A program made the translations under genes and the position numbers. Below, in pieces: positions 1-11,302 of a stretch of 34,699 nt of DNA (positions are counted from its first letter, which is position 1; each line of letters starts with the position of its first letter). The notes under the pieces were generated by a model. The model saw only the letters and a list, made by a program, of their open reading frames with translations. It made no database searches and was not told where the DNA came from. The stretch covers positions 1 to 34,699 of the forward strand of contig CALDTK010000264.1 in assembly GCA_937924035.1 (NCBI GenBank), read 5' to 3'. Origin of the DNA: an uncultured Saprospiraceae bacterium (GTDB taxonomy: Bacteria > Bacteroidota > Bacteroidia > Chitinophagales > Saprospiraceae).

Positions 1-1
1 A

Positions 2-1179
<1,178 letters not shown>

Positions 1180-1189
1180 GCTAATCGGA

Positions 1190-2008
1190 TTTTCTTTTCA
1201 GAAATGGCTAACCACCTGATTACAGTGGGAGAATTAAGGTGAATCGGGTAGTTTTTCATTCAGACTTCTCCTGTCTTCACTGAAACTGAAGTATTAAGCA
1301 TCTTCAAAAGCAAGTAATTTAGGATTTCGCTTCTAAAAAAGGAAACTCCTTGCTCTCCTGCTAATACAGCGTCCGCCACCCATTTGCAATATTAATGAAG
1401 AAAATTGCCAGCTTTCGCCAAAACGATCCACGATTGACTGTAAAATGAACCACGGTCATACCCCTAGAGCGGCATGCGGGTTTGCAGAAAGGAGACCAGC
1501 CCTAACCTCACAAGTTTGCTCTTCAATATCGCAAACTAGATGCATTGAAATTGCCGCATTGGGGCAAAACGTCGGCCCGACAGTCATGAGGTAAATCTGG
1601 GAACTCCCGAATGCGACGACTGCCATGAAGTCATTAACAGGTCTGACCTCACCTGTAGGAAAAAGATTTACTTATAATCCACTCGTTTCTATATGGGAAT
1701 TAGTAAGCCATAAACAAGGATTTATTGAATTCATCTCTAACGAAACGCTTAGTAGAAGAGTTGGGTAGGCATCCGAAAGTTGAAGCCAATAGGTTTAAAG
1801 ATTTGCATACCATAAACAGGTTAATAGTAATAATTCATTTTACGTAGTCTTCTTAGACTACATGGTCAATTACAAAGTCAAAAGAACCAACTACTAAATC
1901 TCTGAATCTGCGGAGAATCAGGATTCTAATTTGATCGCTCAACAGATAATTCGGAAACTCTAAAAACCCTTTTTATCTGAAATTATTCACTTCAAAATCA
2001 ACTCAATT
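1190..2008. other. Gene-free region with clustered inverted repeats
   Basis: No convincing gene of 60 or more codons is seen in this stretch between hppD and the giant surface-protein gene. Visible structure: one exact copy of the dispersed 14-base motif (1411-1424), a 7-base inverted repeat AGTTTGC/GCAAACT (1513-1519 and 1531-1537), a TTGCC/GGCAA pair near 1552-1567, a near-palindromic GTCGGCCCGAC, and an inverted repeat ACAGGT/ACCTGT (1637-1642 and 1651-1656). The AT-rich final 150 bases probably hold the promoter of the downstream gene, but I could not recognise a clear Bacteroidota -33/-7 pair. Confidence 0.4.
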
Positions 2009-5000
2009 GTGAACTTCTTTTCTACCCGCCATTCGACAACATTCGTGTTGTTTCTCTTTTTTTTAACTACCCTAGGATTTCAGCTACATGGCCAACAAGT
2101 CGTACTAGCCACTGAAGATTTTGATGGTGGAGGTATAGGATATACCACTACATCCGAATTCAATAGTGGAACGGGTAATAATCATTTTAATGATACTGAC
2201 GGAACTGACATTAGTAATGTTAGTGGACCCTATAGTTTTGAGGGTGGAGGCAATGTATTTTGGGCAGCCGAAAATGTTGATGATCCAGCAGGTAACGGTG
2301 CTAGCGAACAGTGGCTCGTCACCAATAATTTTCCCATTTCTGGATACGAAGGCATAGAGGTATGTATTGACATGGCTGCAGGCAATAATGGCCTTGGAAA
2401 TCTTGGGACGTACGATCAAAGTGACTATGTATTCGTTCAATACAATACCGATATACAACCGCTATACAGAGATGCTATTAGTTTTAGATGGAGTCCAAAT
2501 CCTTTCGACCCAAATGATTTATTTAATCAGCCGCTACATCACGATGTGAATAGAGATGGCGACGGGAGTGATGGTGTACAAATCACCACCACAGCGCAAA
2601 ATTTCTGCTATATAATTCCAAATATCCATACTATTGATGTTAGTGCTACAATGATGTCTATCAGGTTACTTGTACGAATGGATGCTAATAGCGAAGAAAT
2701 TGCTTTTGACAACATTTCGGTTTCAGGAATTCTTGCCGCAGATACTGAGCCACCTACTTCAACTTGTAATGATCCAATAGCTGTTAATGCAGATTTTTGC
2801 CCCATTGGAATCGGCCCAGGAACCCCAAATGGTGGTTGGGGCAATATTCCAGCAAGCGGAGTTATTTCACTCCAGGTCGGACCAGTTCATCAGGTTGATC
2901 TCAATTGCCTGATGGATAATGTATCACCTATTGGTGACTTACAAATTAGATTAGCTTCTGCTCAATATATTGGAACCCCGACATCATGCAATAGAGTAAT
3001 CGAGTCAGTCTACGATATCAGAGATGCGGCAGGTAACATTGCGCCTAGTCTGGTTAGGGTTCATTACACGCTGGAAAATAATGATCCAATAACTCAAATT
3101 CCATCACCAGGAATTACGTGTGGTGAAACCTTTACGATGCAGTCTGAAAATGACTATATATACATTGTAGAGCCACCAACAGTCGGAAGTGGGACTGCAT
3201 ATAACTGCTGGTCAGGTATTAGATTCCAAACTCCTACTTTCGAAACACCTTGTGGTGATTTCACGGATTTTGCGATAAAGTTCTCAGCAGAGAGTACTCC
3301 TCCACCCATCCAGCTACCTACAGATCAGTTCTTTGGTGGTACGAGTGGAAACCCTGTTCCATCTTTTCCATATGTACTACCAGCTCCATCCATAGCATTT
3401 TATGGAAGTGCTACAACATGCTCTGCCACAACAAGAGTTACGTATGAACTTACCGATGAGTGCGGTAAAGTATTTACCTGTTTTTTCCTAATGGAAGTAG
3501 AAGACAGTCAAGATCCTCAACCAAATTGTAATAACATTTCGGTCAGCTTGCCTGGATCAACACCATATACGCTAACTCAAGCAGACATAGATGCGATTGG
3601 AGCGGGTACTACTGACAATTGCGGCATTGACCCAACGAGCATTACGGTAACACCTAATACGTTTACTGCGGCAGATGCTGGCGATAATACAGTAACCTAT
3701 GAGGTTTCCGACAACTGTGGCAATACGGCAACGTGCTCTGCAATTGTCTCTGTTGTTTGTGAGTTGAACGTTGACTGTTCCAACATTATAGATCAAGATC
3801 TTGAGTGCCGAACAGATTTACCGCCAGTAGACTTTGATCTACCCATCATTGTTGACTCCTGCGGAATTGTCGTACAATCTGCACTCACTATTATCCCTGG
3901 CAACTCCGGCTGCCCTGGTGATGAAGTCATTATTCCAAGAACGTATTTCATACAAGATGCTGCTGGTAACATGGAGCAATGCGAGCAAACTTTCACAATA
4001 GAAAGTACTATTCCTCCAACAATTACTTGTCCCATAAACCTCACACTTGCTTGTGGTCAGGATACTAGTCCTGCAAACACCGGAATGGCTACAGGAACGG
4101 CTAGCTGTGGCAACTTTGCCTTGAATATCACCTTTGAGGATGCGTCAACGCAAACAACGACCGGGTGCAATCAATTTGATTACACGATAACGCGCACTTG
4201 GAAAGCTACAGATGACTGTGGAAGAGAAACAACCTGTGATCAACTCATTACAGTTCAAGATAACGATGCGCCCGTTGTTTCGTGCTCAGAGATAACGAAT
4301 ACATTTAGTCGATGTGCAGGCTCTATTTTCCCGAACACACCTAGTGGTTCTTGGTTTCCCGTACCATCGTCGGGCACTTTCCTGACCGCGGTAGGAGGAT
4401 CGTCTATCACTACAGTCGACCTCAACGGTTGTGTCGTTGACAATTGCAGTGACTTCGCAGACATGGAATGGGAGCTCGTAAGTTCGTACGAAGAAAACAG
4501 AACATCATGCTCTGTGGATATCATAAATGAGCTTGGAATTAGAGATGCCTGTGGAAATGAAGCTGCAACTACAATCATTGTGCGAAGCACAATTGTAGAT
4601 GACGAAGCTCCAGTTGTTACTTGCGCAGACTTCACTACAACATCAACAGGATGTTCATCTGGATTAGGAGCAAATACTCCGAACGGCGTTTGGATTCCTG
4701 TTGGCAGCGATGGTGGTTTCACAGCTGCCTCTGGTGGATCTTTTTCTATACCCGTTGACCTCACTTCATGCGTATCTGACAATTGCACAGATTTAGCTGA
4801 TATAGAATTCACGCTTCATAGTTCTTATGAAGAGAATAGAACGAGCTGCCAAGTGACCTTGGTAAATGAATTCTCGATAAGAGACGCATGCGGAACTATT
4901 GCCGCAGACCGAGTCATTACTCGAATTACAATTGTAGACGATGAGGCGCCAAGTGTTACTTGTTCAGACTTTGCAGCTACGATGACAGGATGTCCTGCGC

Positions 5001-8000
5001 CACTAGGTCCAAATACTCCAACTGGTTCTTGGTTCCGAGTGGGGACTGATGGAGGATTCACGGCTGTGTCAGGAGGAAGTTTCTCTATCCCAGTCGACCT
5101 CACCACGTGCCTAACCGACAACTGCTCAGATCTTGCAGACCTCGAACTTTCACTTCATAGTTCTTACGAGGAAAACAGAACTTCTTGCGCTGTAACCTTA
5201 GTCAATGAATTCTCAGTGCGAGATGAATGCGGCAATGTTTCTGCAGACAGAGTCATTACTCGAATCACTATTCAAGATGATGAAGCACCTGTGGTTACTT
5301 GTACAGAATTCTCAGAGACCTTCAATCGCTGCCCTGATAGTGTATTCCCCAATACACCAAGTGGTAATTGGCAAAACGTGCCCGCCGGCGGAATAGTACT
5401 AACTGCTATTGGAGGAAGTTCAATAGGAACGCTAGACTTAAACTGCATATCGGATAATTGTAGTGCCATTGGTGAACTACAAATTAGACTGACAAGATCA
5501 TTCGAAGAAAATCGTGTTCCTGGGTGTTCAGTTGATATCTTAAATGAGTATGAAGCCCGTGATGCTTGCGGAAATATATCTCCAGATTTAATTCTCTTTA
5601 GAGGACAATTGAGATTTGACGGACCACCACCTGTGCTCACCGCTCCAATTGCATTCCCACTAGAGTGCGGCATGTCAGCTGATCCATCCGTAACGGGTAT
5701 AGCAACTGCAACTTCTGGTTGTGGATCTCCAGTAGTTACTTACTCTGACCAATCAGCAGCAGGTCCTTGTGGCCTTTCTGAAATCATTACACGTACTTGG
5801 CTAGCCACTGATGGTTGCGGTAAAACGAGTGATGCAACTCAGCTCATCGTGATCACAGATAATACACCACCAGTAATTACAACTGCACCAGATGTAACGG
5901 TCAATTGTGATGACGACACAACTCCGACCGGTACTGGTATGCCTACTGCAACAGATGCATGTTCAGCAGGACTACCAACTATTACTTTCGCTGATGATGT
6001 ACGACCAGGAACGTGTCCAGGAAACTATATTATTCGACGTACATGGACCGCAACCGATGAGTGCAATAATTCAGATTCATACCTTCAAATAGTTACTGTT
6101 CAGGACATTGAAGGACCTGTTTTTGCCCAAGCTGTAGGCACACTGAATGCAAGTTTCTTAAACGATGCATTCGACCTAACCTATGGATCAGGAACTTGCG
6201 TCACAGCACTTGACCTCACTGGCTTAGAAGCTGCTATCAATGCGGCCCTAACCGCTGGCGCAACAGGCTCTATCGGAATAGTTTTCCCTACGCCAAGCGA
6301 TGCATGTAGTGATCCAATTGTGACGACAGCCGTTGCTGTTCTGAATGTTCGTTCGTCCGCTTGTAGAGCTGTGATTGATGTAACGTATACATCTACTGAC
6401 GCATGCGGTAATAGCTCTGACTACCTACAACAAATAGAAGTCAATGATCGATTAGCACCTACTATTTCTATCCCTGTAGCAGACCTTATTGTTGAGTGCG
6501 ATATGCCTACCGATGTAGCAGCAACAGGCACACCAACATTTGTAGATGAATGCCCTGCAGCTATCGTAGCTGTTACACATGCAGACGTTGAAGTAGCCGA
6601 TCCAACCTGCCCGAACGGGAAGACGATCACTAGAACCTTTACAGCCGAAGACCCTTGTGGCAATACTTCGAGCGTTGTTCAGATCATTACAGTTGTTGAT
6701 ACTGAAGCACCTGTGTATACTTCATTCCCACGTGACACAACGGTAGAGTGCTCAACCTTAGCTGGTATGAGAAACAATGCTACCAATGCAAAGTCCGTAG
6801 CTGATGCACAAGGATTCCCAGCCGTAGAAGACAATTGCTCTACTGGCTTATCAGCTCCGTTTACAGACGTCTTTACACTCTCAACGAATTGTCCTACCGT
6901 GGGTATCTATGAGCGAATATTTGCTCCAATAGATGACGGTTGTGGCAACATACTTCCTGCGCGAACTTTAACGATTACAATTATTGACACTCTCGCACCA
7001 GTATTTACATCAATTCCACTTGGAGGAGATTTTGATTGCACTGTAGGTATTCCACCTGTCGGCACAGCAACAGCTGTTGATTGTGATCCAAATGTGGTGG
7101 TTACTGAAGTAGATGATGAAACGATTGTTGGGGTAAACCAAGTGGTCAGTATCACTGAGCGTACCATTACGGCACGCGACTTCTGCGGCAATGAAACCAC
7201 GCAAGTCGAGACGTATCGTGTTCTTGATCAAGTTGGACCATTCTTGCTTAGCTGTCCTGACAATTTGGGGCCAATCGTAGCAAGACCGGACGATCGTGCT
7301 CAAGTAAACTTTGCTTCACCTGTCTTTGATGACAACTGTAGTTTTAGCGTAAGCGGAACACACGTCAGCGGACAGGACTTCCCTGTTGGAATAACTCAAG
7401 TTGTATTCACAGCCGTGGACGGCGGAGGGAATATTACCATCTGCGAATTTGAAATTGAAGTTGTAAAAGCGTTGAATTTAACTTGCTTGGATCAAAACAT
7501 TAGTATTGATGCTCCCGCAGACCTCACTAGGAGCGACATCAACTTCCCGTATGCTGCCACTGATTGTAGTGCTTGTCCGCAAGGAGAATCTCTCCCGAGC
7601 CTAGATTACTTAGGATACTTCCGCGGTCATCGATACTATGTTAGCGCTCCTGGAGATACACGCTCTTGGACTGAAGCTCAACGTCATGCGGTAAGCCTTG
7701 GAGGTCGCTTGGTAGAAGTGAATTCAGCTGAAGAGAACTTGTTCCTACAGCGCGAACTTCCATACGACCAAGCCTTGATAGGCCACTACACAGGACCTCG
7801 TTCTTCAACCTGGACAGGAACCTTCTCTCCAGTGATCTTCGAAAACTGGGCTCTAGGATTCCCAATAACAGGCACCAACGAGTTCTTTGCAATGCTCCAG
7901 TCTGCTGACGGAACGCATACCAATGCAAACCACAGTGAGCAACCATACATCATCGAATTCCCTTGCGTTGAAATCGAGGTGATCGATATGCCATCTGATA

Positions 8001-9145
8001 GTCTTTTTGACCGTGGTACACACTGCATTGTTTATGCGGCAGAAGACTTATGCGGAAATCGTGATACCTGTCACTACACGTTCGGGGTCAACACTTTTGA
8101 TGTAGTCTATTGTGCACCTACAGGCGATAACATCACACAAGAGGAGGATTACTTCATCACTAATGTTTCTATTGGAGCTTTCGCCAAAACACTTGATGCG
8201 TCTGACCTCTACATCCAAACGCGCGACACCGTAGAGTTAGATGAAGATATCGCTACTAACATTTCATTAAGTGCGGAGACGAGTGGCATGGAAGGAGCTT
8301 CGTTCCCAGCATACTGGCGCGTATGGGTCGATGCGAATGGCGATGGTGATTTTTACGAAGCTGGAGAAATGATTTATGAGGCATGGGGCGATGCAACCCA
8401 TACTGGGTCGATCATGCTTCCTTCAAGTCTGTCAACTGTGAATCCTGCTCGCATCCGAGTGGCATTCTCTCGCTTCGCTTACCCTGAACCTTGTGGTGAT
8501 AATCCGTTTGGCGCAGTTGTAGATTTCAGTTTGAAGTCTAATTCTACCGTTGCCCCTCGACTAGCTCTGCGGGGTATGCGAGGACAAGGAATGCATACGC
8601 TCACCACAACAAGTGTTGAAGATCCACAAGTAGACATGTACATGATGCTTAGAGGTGCAAGCGCTGACGATCTCACTAAGATCGACTTTTGGCAAGCTAC
8701 CTTTGGTAACAATGAACTTCGTGAATATGAAACAGAGGATCTTGATCCTATGCCTTCAGCATACTATCAAGCTGTAGCTCTCGATGATCGAGGCTTCATT
8801 ATTCGCTCGAGTAATGTTATTCAATTGACCATGCCGACTAGGCGGGATCCTGTCAAAGTTTTCCCTAATCCTGCTGTCCATGAAGTCTACGTAGACTTTG
8901 GTCATATTGACGAGGATACCTCTATCGAGCCGAAAGATGGAAAAGGTGAGATCATCTTATTTGATCCACTTGGACGTATGATTCAAACCCAAGCATTTGA
9001 ACTTGGTGTGAAGCGAATAAGAGTTCAACTTCCCGATCTCGTCTCAGGGTTTTACACGCTGCGCGTAACACGACCGAACAAGCAAGCGAAAAATGTTCGC
9101 ATAATGATCGATCAATCGGCGGAGATTAGAACCCCTCGGGCATAA
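2009..9145 (+). CDS. Giant HYR-like repeat surface protein with CTLD, GEVED and T9SS domains
   Basis: Predicted secreted adhesin-like protein of 2378 residues. The only plausible start is GTG, giving a short N-terminus and a hydrophobic signal segment (FVLFLFFLTTLGF) ending near GQQ. Residues about 245-358 and 751-1203 carry five copies of a ~113-residue cysteine-rich repeat; the last four are in tandem. Elsewhere HYR-like immunoglobulin-fold units recur, marked by DN(T/D)APxV starts and ACGN or ECGN turns. A C-type lectin-like domain follows at about 1866-1986 (SWTEAQ, GGRLVEVNSAEEN), then a GEVED-like domain at about 2050-2175 (WVDANGDGDFYEAGE). A T9SS type A sorting domain closes the protein (VKVFPNPA at about 2281, GFYTLRV near the end). 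By family knowledge such proteins cross the outer membrane by T9SS and attach to the surface or are released. The ligand is unknown. Confidence 0.93.
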   Translation: MNFFSTRHSTTFVLFLFFLTTLGFQLHGQQVVLATEDFDGGGIGYTTTSEFNSGTGNNHFNDTDGTDISNVSGPYSFEGGGNVFWAAENVDDPAGNGASEQWLVTNNFPISGYEGIEVCIDMAAGNNGLGNLGTYDQSDYVFVQYNTDIQPLYRDAISFRWSPNPFDPNDLFNQPLHHDVNRDGDGSDGVQITTTAQNFCYIIPNIHTIDVSATMMSIRLLVRMDANSEEIAFDNISVSGILAADTEPPTSTCNDPIAVNADFCPIGIGPGTPNGGWGNIPASGVISLQVGPVHQVDLNCLMDNVSPIGDLQIRLASAQYIGTPTSCNRVIESVYDIRDAAGNIAPSLVRVHYTLENNDPITQIPSPGITCGETFTMQSENDYIYIVEPPTVGSGTAYNCWSGIRFQTPTFETPCGDFTDFAIKFSAESTPPPIQLPTDQFFGGTSGNPVPSFPYVLPAPSIAFYGSATTCSATTRVTYELTDECGKVFTCFFLMEVEDSQDPQPNCNNISVSLPGSTPYTLTQADIDAIGAGTTDNCGIDPTSITVTPNTFTAADAGDNTVTYEVSDNCGNTATCSAIVSVVCELNVDCSNIIDQDLECRTDLPPVDFDLPIIVDSCGIVVQSALTIIPGNSGCPGDEVIIPRTYFIQDAAGNMEQCEQTFTIESTIPPTITCPINLTLACGQDTSPANTGMATGTASCGNFALNITFEDASTQTTTGCNQFDYTITRTWKATDDCGRETTCDQLITVQDNDAPVVSCSEITNTFSRCAGSIFPNTPSGSWFPVPSSGTFLTAVGGSSITTVDLNGCVVDNCSDFADMEWELVSSYEENRTSCSVDIINELGIRDACGNEAATTIIVRSTIVDDEAPVVTCADFTTTSTGCSSGLGANTPNGVWIPVGSDGGFTAASGGSFSIPVDLTSCVSDNCTDLADIEFTLHSSYEENRTSCQVTLVNEFSIRDACGTIAADRVITRITIVDDEAPSVTCSDFAATMTGCPAPLGPNTPTGSWFRVGTDGGFTAVSGGSFSIPVDLTTCLTDNCSDLADLELSLHSSYEENRTSCAVTLVNEFSVRDECGNVSADRVITRITIQDDEAPVVTCTEFSETFNRCPDSVFPNTPSGNWQNVPAGGIVLTAIGGSSIGTLDLNCISDNCSAIGELQIRLTRSFEENRVPGCSVDILNEYEARDACGNISPDLILFRGQLRFDGPPPVLTAPIAFPLECGMSADPSVTGIATATSGCGSPVVTYSDQSAAGPCGLSEIITRTWLATDGCGKTSDATQLIVITDNTPPVITTAPDVTVNCDDDTTPTGTGMPTATDACSAGLPTITFADDVRPGTCPGNYIIRRTWTATDECNNSDSYLQIVTVQDIEGPVFAQAVGTLNASFLNDAFDLTYGSGTCVTALDLTGLEAAINAALTAGATGSIGIVFPTPSDACSDPIVTTAVAVLNVRSSACRAVIDVTYTSTDACGNSSDYLQQIEVNDRLAPTISIPVADLIVECDMPTDVAATGTPTFVDECPAAIVAVTHADVEVADPTCPNGKTITRTFTAEDPCGNTSSVVQIITVVDTEAPVYTSFPRDTTVECSTLAGMRNNATNAKSVADAQGFPAVEDNCSTGLSAPFTDVFTLSTNCPTVGIYERIFAPIDDGCGNILPARTLTITIIDTLAPVFTSIPLGGDFDCTVGIPPVGTATAVDCDPNVVVTEVDDETIVGVNQVVSITERTITARDFCGNETTQVETYRVLDQVGPFLLSCPDNLGPIVARPDDRAQVNFASPVFDDNCSFSVSGTHVSGQDFPVGITQVVFTAVDGGGNITICEFEIEVVKALNLTCLDQNISIDAPADLTRSDINFPYAATDCSACPQGESLPSLDYLGYFRGHRYYVSAPGDTRSWTEAQRHAVSLGGRLVEVNSAEENLFLQRELPYDQALIGHYTGPRSSTWTGTFSPVIFENWALGFPITGTNEFFAMLQSADGTHTNANHSEQPYIIEFPCVEIEVIDMPSDSLFDRGTHCIVYAAEDLCGNRDTCHYTFGVNTFDVVYCAPTGDNITQEEDYFITNVSIGAFAKTLDASDLYIQTRDTVELDEDIATNISLSAETSGMEGASFPAYWRVWVDANGDGDFYEAGEMIYEAWGDATHTGSIMLPSSLSTVNPARIRVAFSRFAYPEPCGDNPFGAVVDFSLKSNSTVAPRLALRGMRGQGMHTLTTTSVEDPQVDMYMMLRGASADDLTKIDFWQATFGNNELREYETEDLDPMPSAYYQAVALDDRGFIIRSSNVIQLTMPTRRDPVKVFPNPAVHEVYVDFGHIDEDTSIEPKDGKGEIILFDPLGRMIQTQAFELGVKRIRVQLPDLVSGFYTLRVTRPNKQAKNVRIMIDQSAEIRTPRA
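4259..5617 (+). repeat. Four tandem 339-bp units encoding a ~113-residue repeat
   Basis: Units begin at 4259, 4598, 4937 and 5276, an exact 339-base period, each with a D(D/N)(E/D)AP start. Conserved landmarks are a cysteine after the start, NTPxGxW, a GG segment, a CxxDNC core, SYEENR or SFEENR, and RDACGN or RDECGN. Units two and three are the most alike. A fifth, more diverged copy lies at about 2741-3080. The exact spacing and graded similarity point to intragenic duplication. Confidence 0.9.
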
Positions 9146-9163
9146 CCTTTCACACTCCACATT

Positions 9164-9201
9164 AAAAAGCCTCAACTACGCAAGTAGTTGGGGCTTTTTT
9201 T
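9164..9201. terminator. Bidirectional rho-independent terminator
   Basis: A 12-base stem (AGCCTCAACTAC with GTAGTTGGGGCT, one U-G pair, GCAA loop) is flanked by an A-run on the left and seven T on the right. It lies between the convergent giant surface-protein and histidine-kinase genes and can serve both strands. Confidence 0.9.
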
Positions 9202-9226
9202 ATCCGATCTATGCCCAGCAAATAAT

Positions 9227-11281
9227 TTATTCCTCGTTGATAGAAATAACTACTCGTGTACCCGATGCAATATTTTGCTTATCGAATAAATCAATGACTT
9301 CTAAGCTCGCACTAAACCCGTGTAACTCTTTTAGCATTGCAATACGTTCGGCAGTAATTTCCATACCAAGACTCTTACTCCGATTTGGCATATTCGCTTT
9401 ACGGCTTTCAGAAGCCTTTCGGCCAATACCATTATCCTCGACAAGAATTTGAATTTCCCCACTTGCATGTTTTCCTACATGAATTCGGACATAAGCATCA
9501 CGCTCTTCTAACGGAAGCAGTCCATGCCAGATTGAATTTTCTACAAAGGGCTGAATAAGTGTGGGAGGCACTTGAATCTTATTTACATCAATTTCAGGAT
9601 CAGAAGATATAGAGTAAGAGAACTTATTATCAAAACGCATACTCTCCATTTCGACATAGTAGTCTAGTGTCTCTAACTCTCTAGACAGCGGTATAAGGCT
9701 AGCTTTAGAATTCTCAAGAACACGTCGTATTAGACGTGCAAATTTTGACAGGTAATCCGCAGCTTCATGACGTTTGTTATCTATAACAAAGCTCTTAATT
9801 GAATTCAATCCGTTAAACAAAAAATGAGGATTCATTTGTGCTCTAAGAGCCTTCATTTCAACGTCAATCAGTCTACGGTTATAAGCCCTTTCAATTTTAA
9901 CTTCGCGCTCCTTAGTCAACATTGCAACTGCGAAGGCAAAACAAAGTGCCATACCAACTATTCCAGCCTCAATGATATAATCAAATACTGGCCAAATAAT
10001 ATTCAAATACCATCTAACCGGACCGATATCTGCATAAGGTAAAATATAGGCCTGTGTTGTCACTATCATTACACCTACAACAAGCGACAGATTCCCATAC
10101 ATAAAAGCACGTGTTACGGAATCTTTATTTGCACGATAGTGAGCTATCACAACCCAGGAAAACGAAAATAAAGTTAGCATTAAGAGTATCCGAAAAGACT
10201 CTGGGACGAAAGAAGCTACCTCTTGTGACCAAAGCTTTTCGGCAAACAATGCGAGAATCAAATATGCCGCAACTTCCCCTAATTTTACTTTAAATAAAAC
10301 GCCTAGAACTCGATCACGATGAGCAACAAAATCAACGGCCCTTAACGTGAGACGTGCAAACCGGAAAAACCCCAACAAGCCTAAAGAACCTGAAACAAAA
10401 AGCCACAACTCGGATACTCGAAAATTCGAAAAAACTGCATGTAGCATAAAGTCATCATATAAAATGTATGACATGAGACCGAGCAGCATAAAACAATAAG
10501 TGATACCAAGTTCTGACCGGTAAACCACCCATTGTGTGAGTTGATAAAAGAAAAGAAGCAATAGACCTCCAAGTATTAATCCACTAAATACAAGATGCAG
10601 CCTTGCATCTTGATCAACAATCGCCTCTGGAAGAAGAGTAATCTCTAGTTTATCGTTTGTACCATACAGAGATTGCCCTCTGGGATTAGCATACCGAAAG
10701 AGGAGTTCATAATCCGAGCCGTAGATATTACTAAGCGGAGTGATGTTTAGATATGACTTAGACCAAATATGCGGATAAGCTCTTTGATTTAAAGGCAAAT
10801 CATTTCCCATTAAAGTTGAGTCAACAACTACACCATCTACGATTACGTACATTGAATTAAAGCCATGATGGCCTGCCTCAACCATCCAATTATCATTCGT
10901 TTTGGTGAAAGCTAACGTATCTGACCGAGGTGACCTATGCTTGAGCTTTACCTTGAGCCAATAGCATCCACGCGTATCTGAAGGAAAAAAGTCTTGATCG
11001 GCCTCTGACCACTCCCCCTTGATGGCCATCCGAATAGATGTTGAGCAACTGGAAGTTGGCAGGATGAACAGTTGGTCGCTCTTGATAACGACCTCATTTT
11101 TAACGGTCGGATATGCATCAATGTAGGTAACACTTTGACCAACTAAATTTAACGTAGTACATAGAAACAGCATGCTCCCAAAAGCAGGCAAACTTCTGAG
11201 AATCGGTAAAAGCCATTTACTGTGCCGAGACAATTGCACAGTTTGAAGGTAGTTTTTTACTCGAGAACGTGTATCACTCAA
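9227..11281 (-). CDS. LytS-like sensor histidine kinase with 7TM-DISM sensor
   Basis: Membrane sensor kinase of 684 residues. After a hydrophobic leader (about 24-48) comes an extracytoplasmic 7TMR-DISMED2-like domain (about 50-225), then roughly seven membrane segments (about 230-460), and a His_kinase (PF06580-type) module with the H-box QMNPHFLFNGLNS near residue 484. An HATPase_c domain follows with PFVENSIWHGL (about 580) and DNGIGR (about 615). Such kinases normally signal to a LytTR response regulator, but none is encoded next door. The longest frame starts at TTG; downstream GTG or ATG starts (for example the ATG at 11173) would weaken or remove the leader, so the exact start is uncertain. 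It lies 21 bases downstream of the flavodoxin-fold gene on the same strand, so cotranscription is likely. Confidence 0.9.
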   Translation of the reverse strand: MSDTRSRVKNYLQTVQLSRHSKWLLPILRSLPAFGSMLFLCTTLNLVGQSVTYIDAYPTVKNEVVIKSDQLFILPTSSCSTSIRMAIKGEWSEADQDFFPSDTRGCYWLKVKLKHRSPRSDTLAFTKTNDNWMVEAGHHGFNSMYVIVDGVVVDSTLMGNDLPLNQRAYPHIWSKSYLNITPLSNIYGSDYELLFRYANPRGQSLYGTNDKLEITLLPEAIVDQDARLHLVFSGLILGGLLLLFFYQLTQWVVYRSELGITYCFMLLGLMSYILYDDFMLHAVFSNFRVSELWLFVSGSLGLLGFFRFARLTLRAVDFVAHRDRVLGVLFKVKLGEVAAYLILALFAEKLWSQEVASFVPESFRILLMLTLFSFSWVVIAHYRANKDSVTRAFMYGNLSLVVGVMIVTTQAYILPYADIGPVRWYLNIIWPVFDYIIEAGIVGMALCFAFAVAMLTKEREVKIERAYNRRLIDVEMKALRAQMNPHFLFNGLNSIKSFVIDNKRHEAADYLSKFARLIRRVLENSKASLIPLSRELETLDYYVEMESMRFDNKFSYSISSDPEIDVNKIQVPPTLIQPFVENSIWHGLLPLEERDAYVRIHVGKHASGEIQILVEDNGIGRKASESRKANMPNRSKSLGMEITAERIAMLKELHGFSASLEVIDLFDKQNIASGTRVVISINEE

Positions 11282-11302
11282 TACCGATTTGAATGAGATA
11301 TG

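Noticed and set aside
4255-4812. 185-codon antisense open frame inside the giant surface-protein gene
   Set aside because: It mirrors the tandem repeats of the true gene on the other strand, and further antisense frames recur over the same repeats. It has no family features.
4259-5617. CRISPR-like regular spacing
   Set aside because: The 339-base units are coding and in frame, with no short repeat/spacer pattern.
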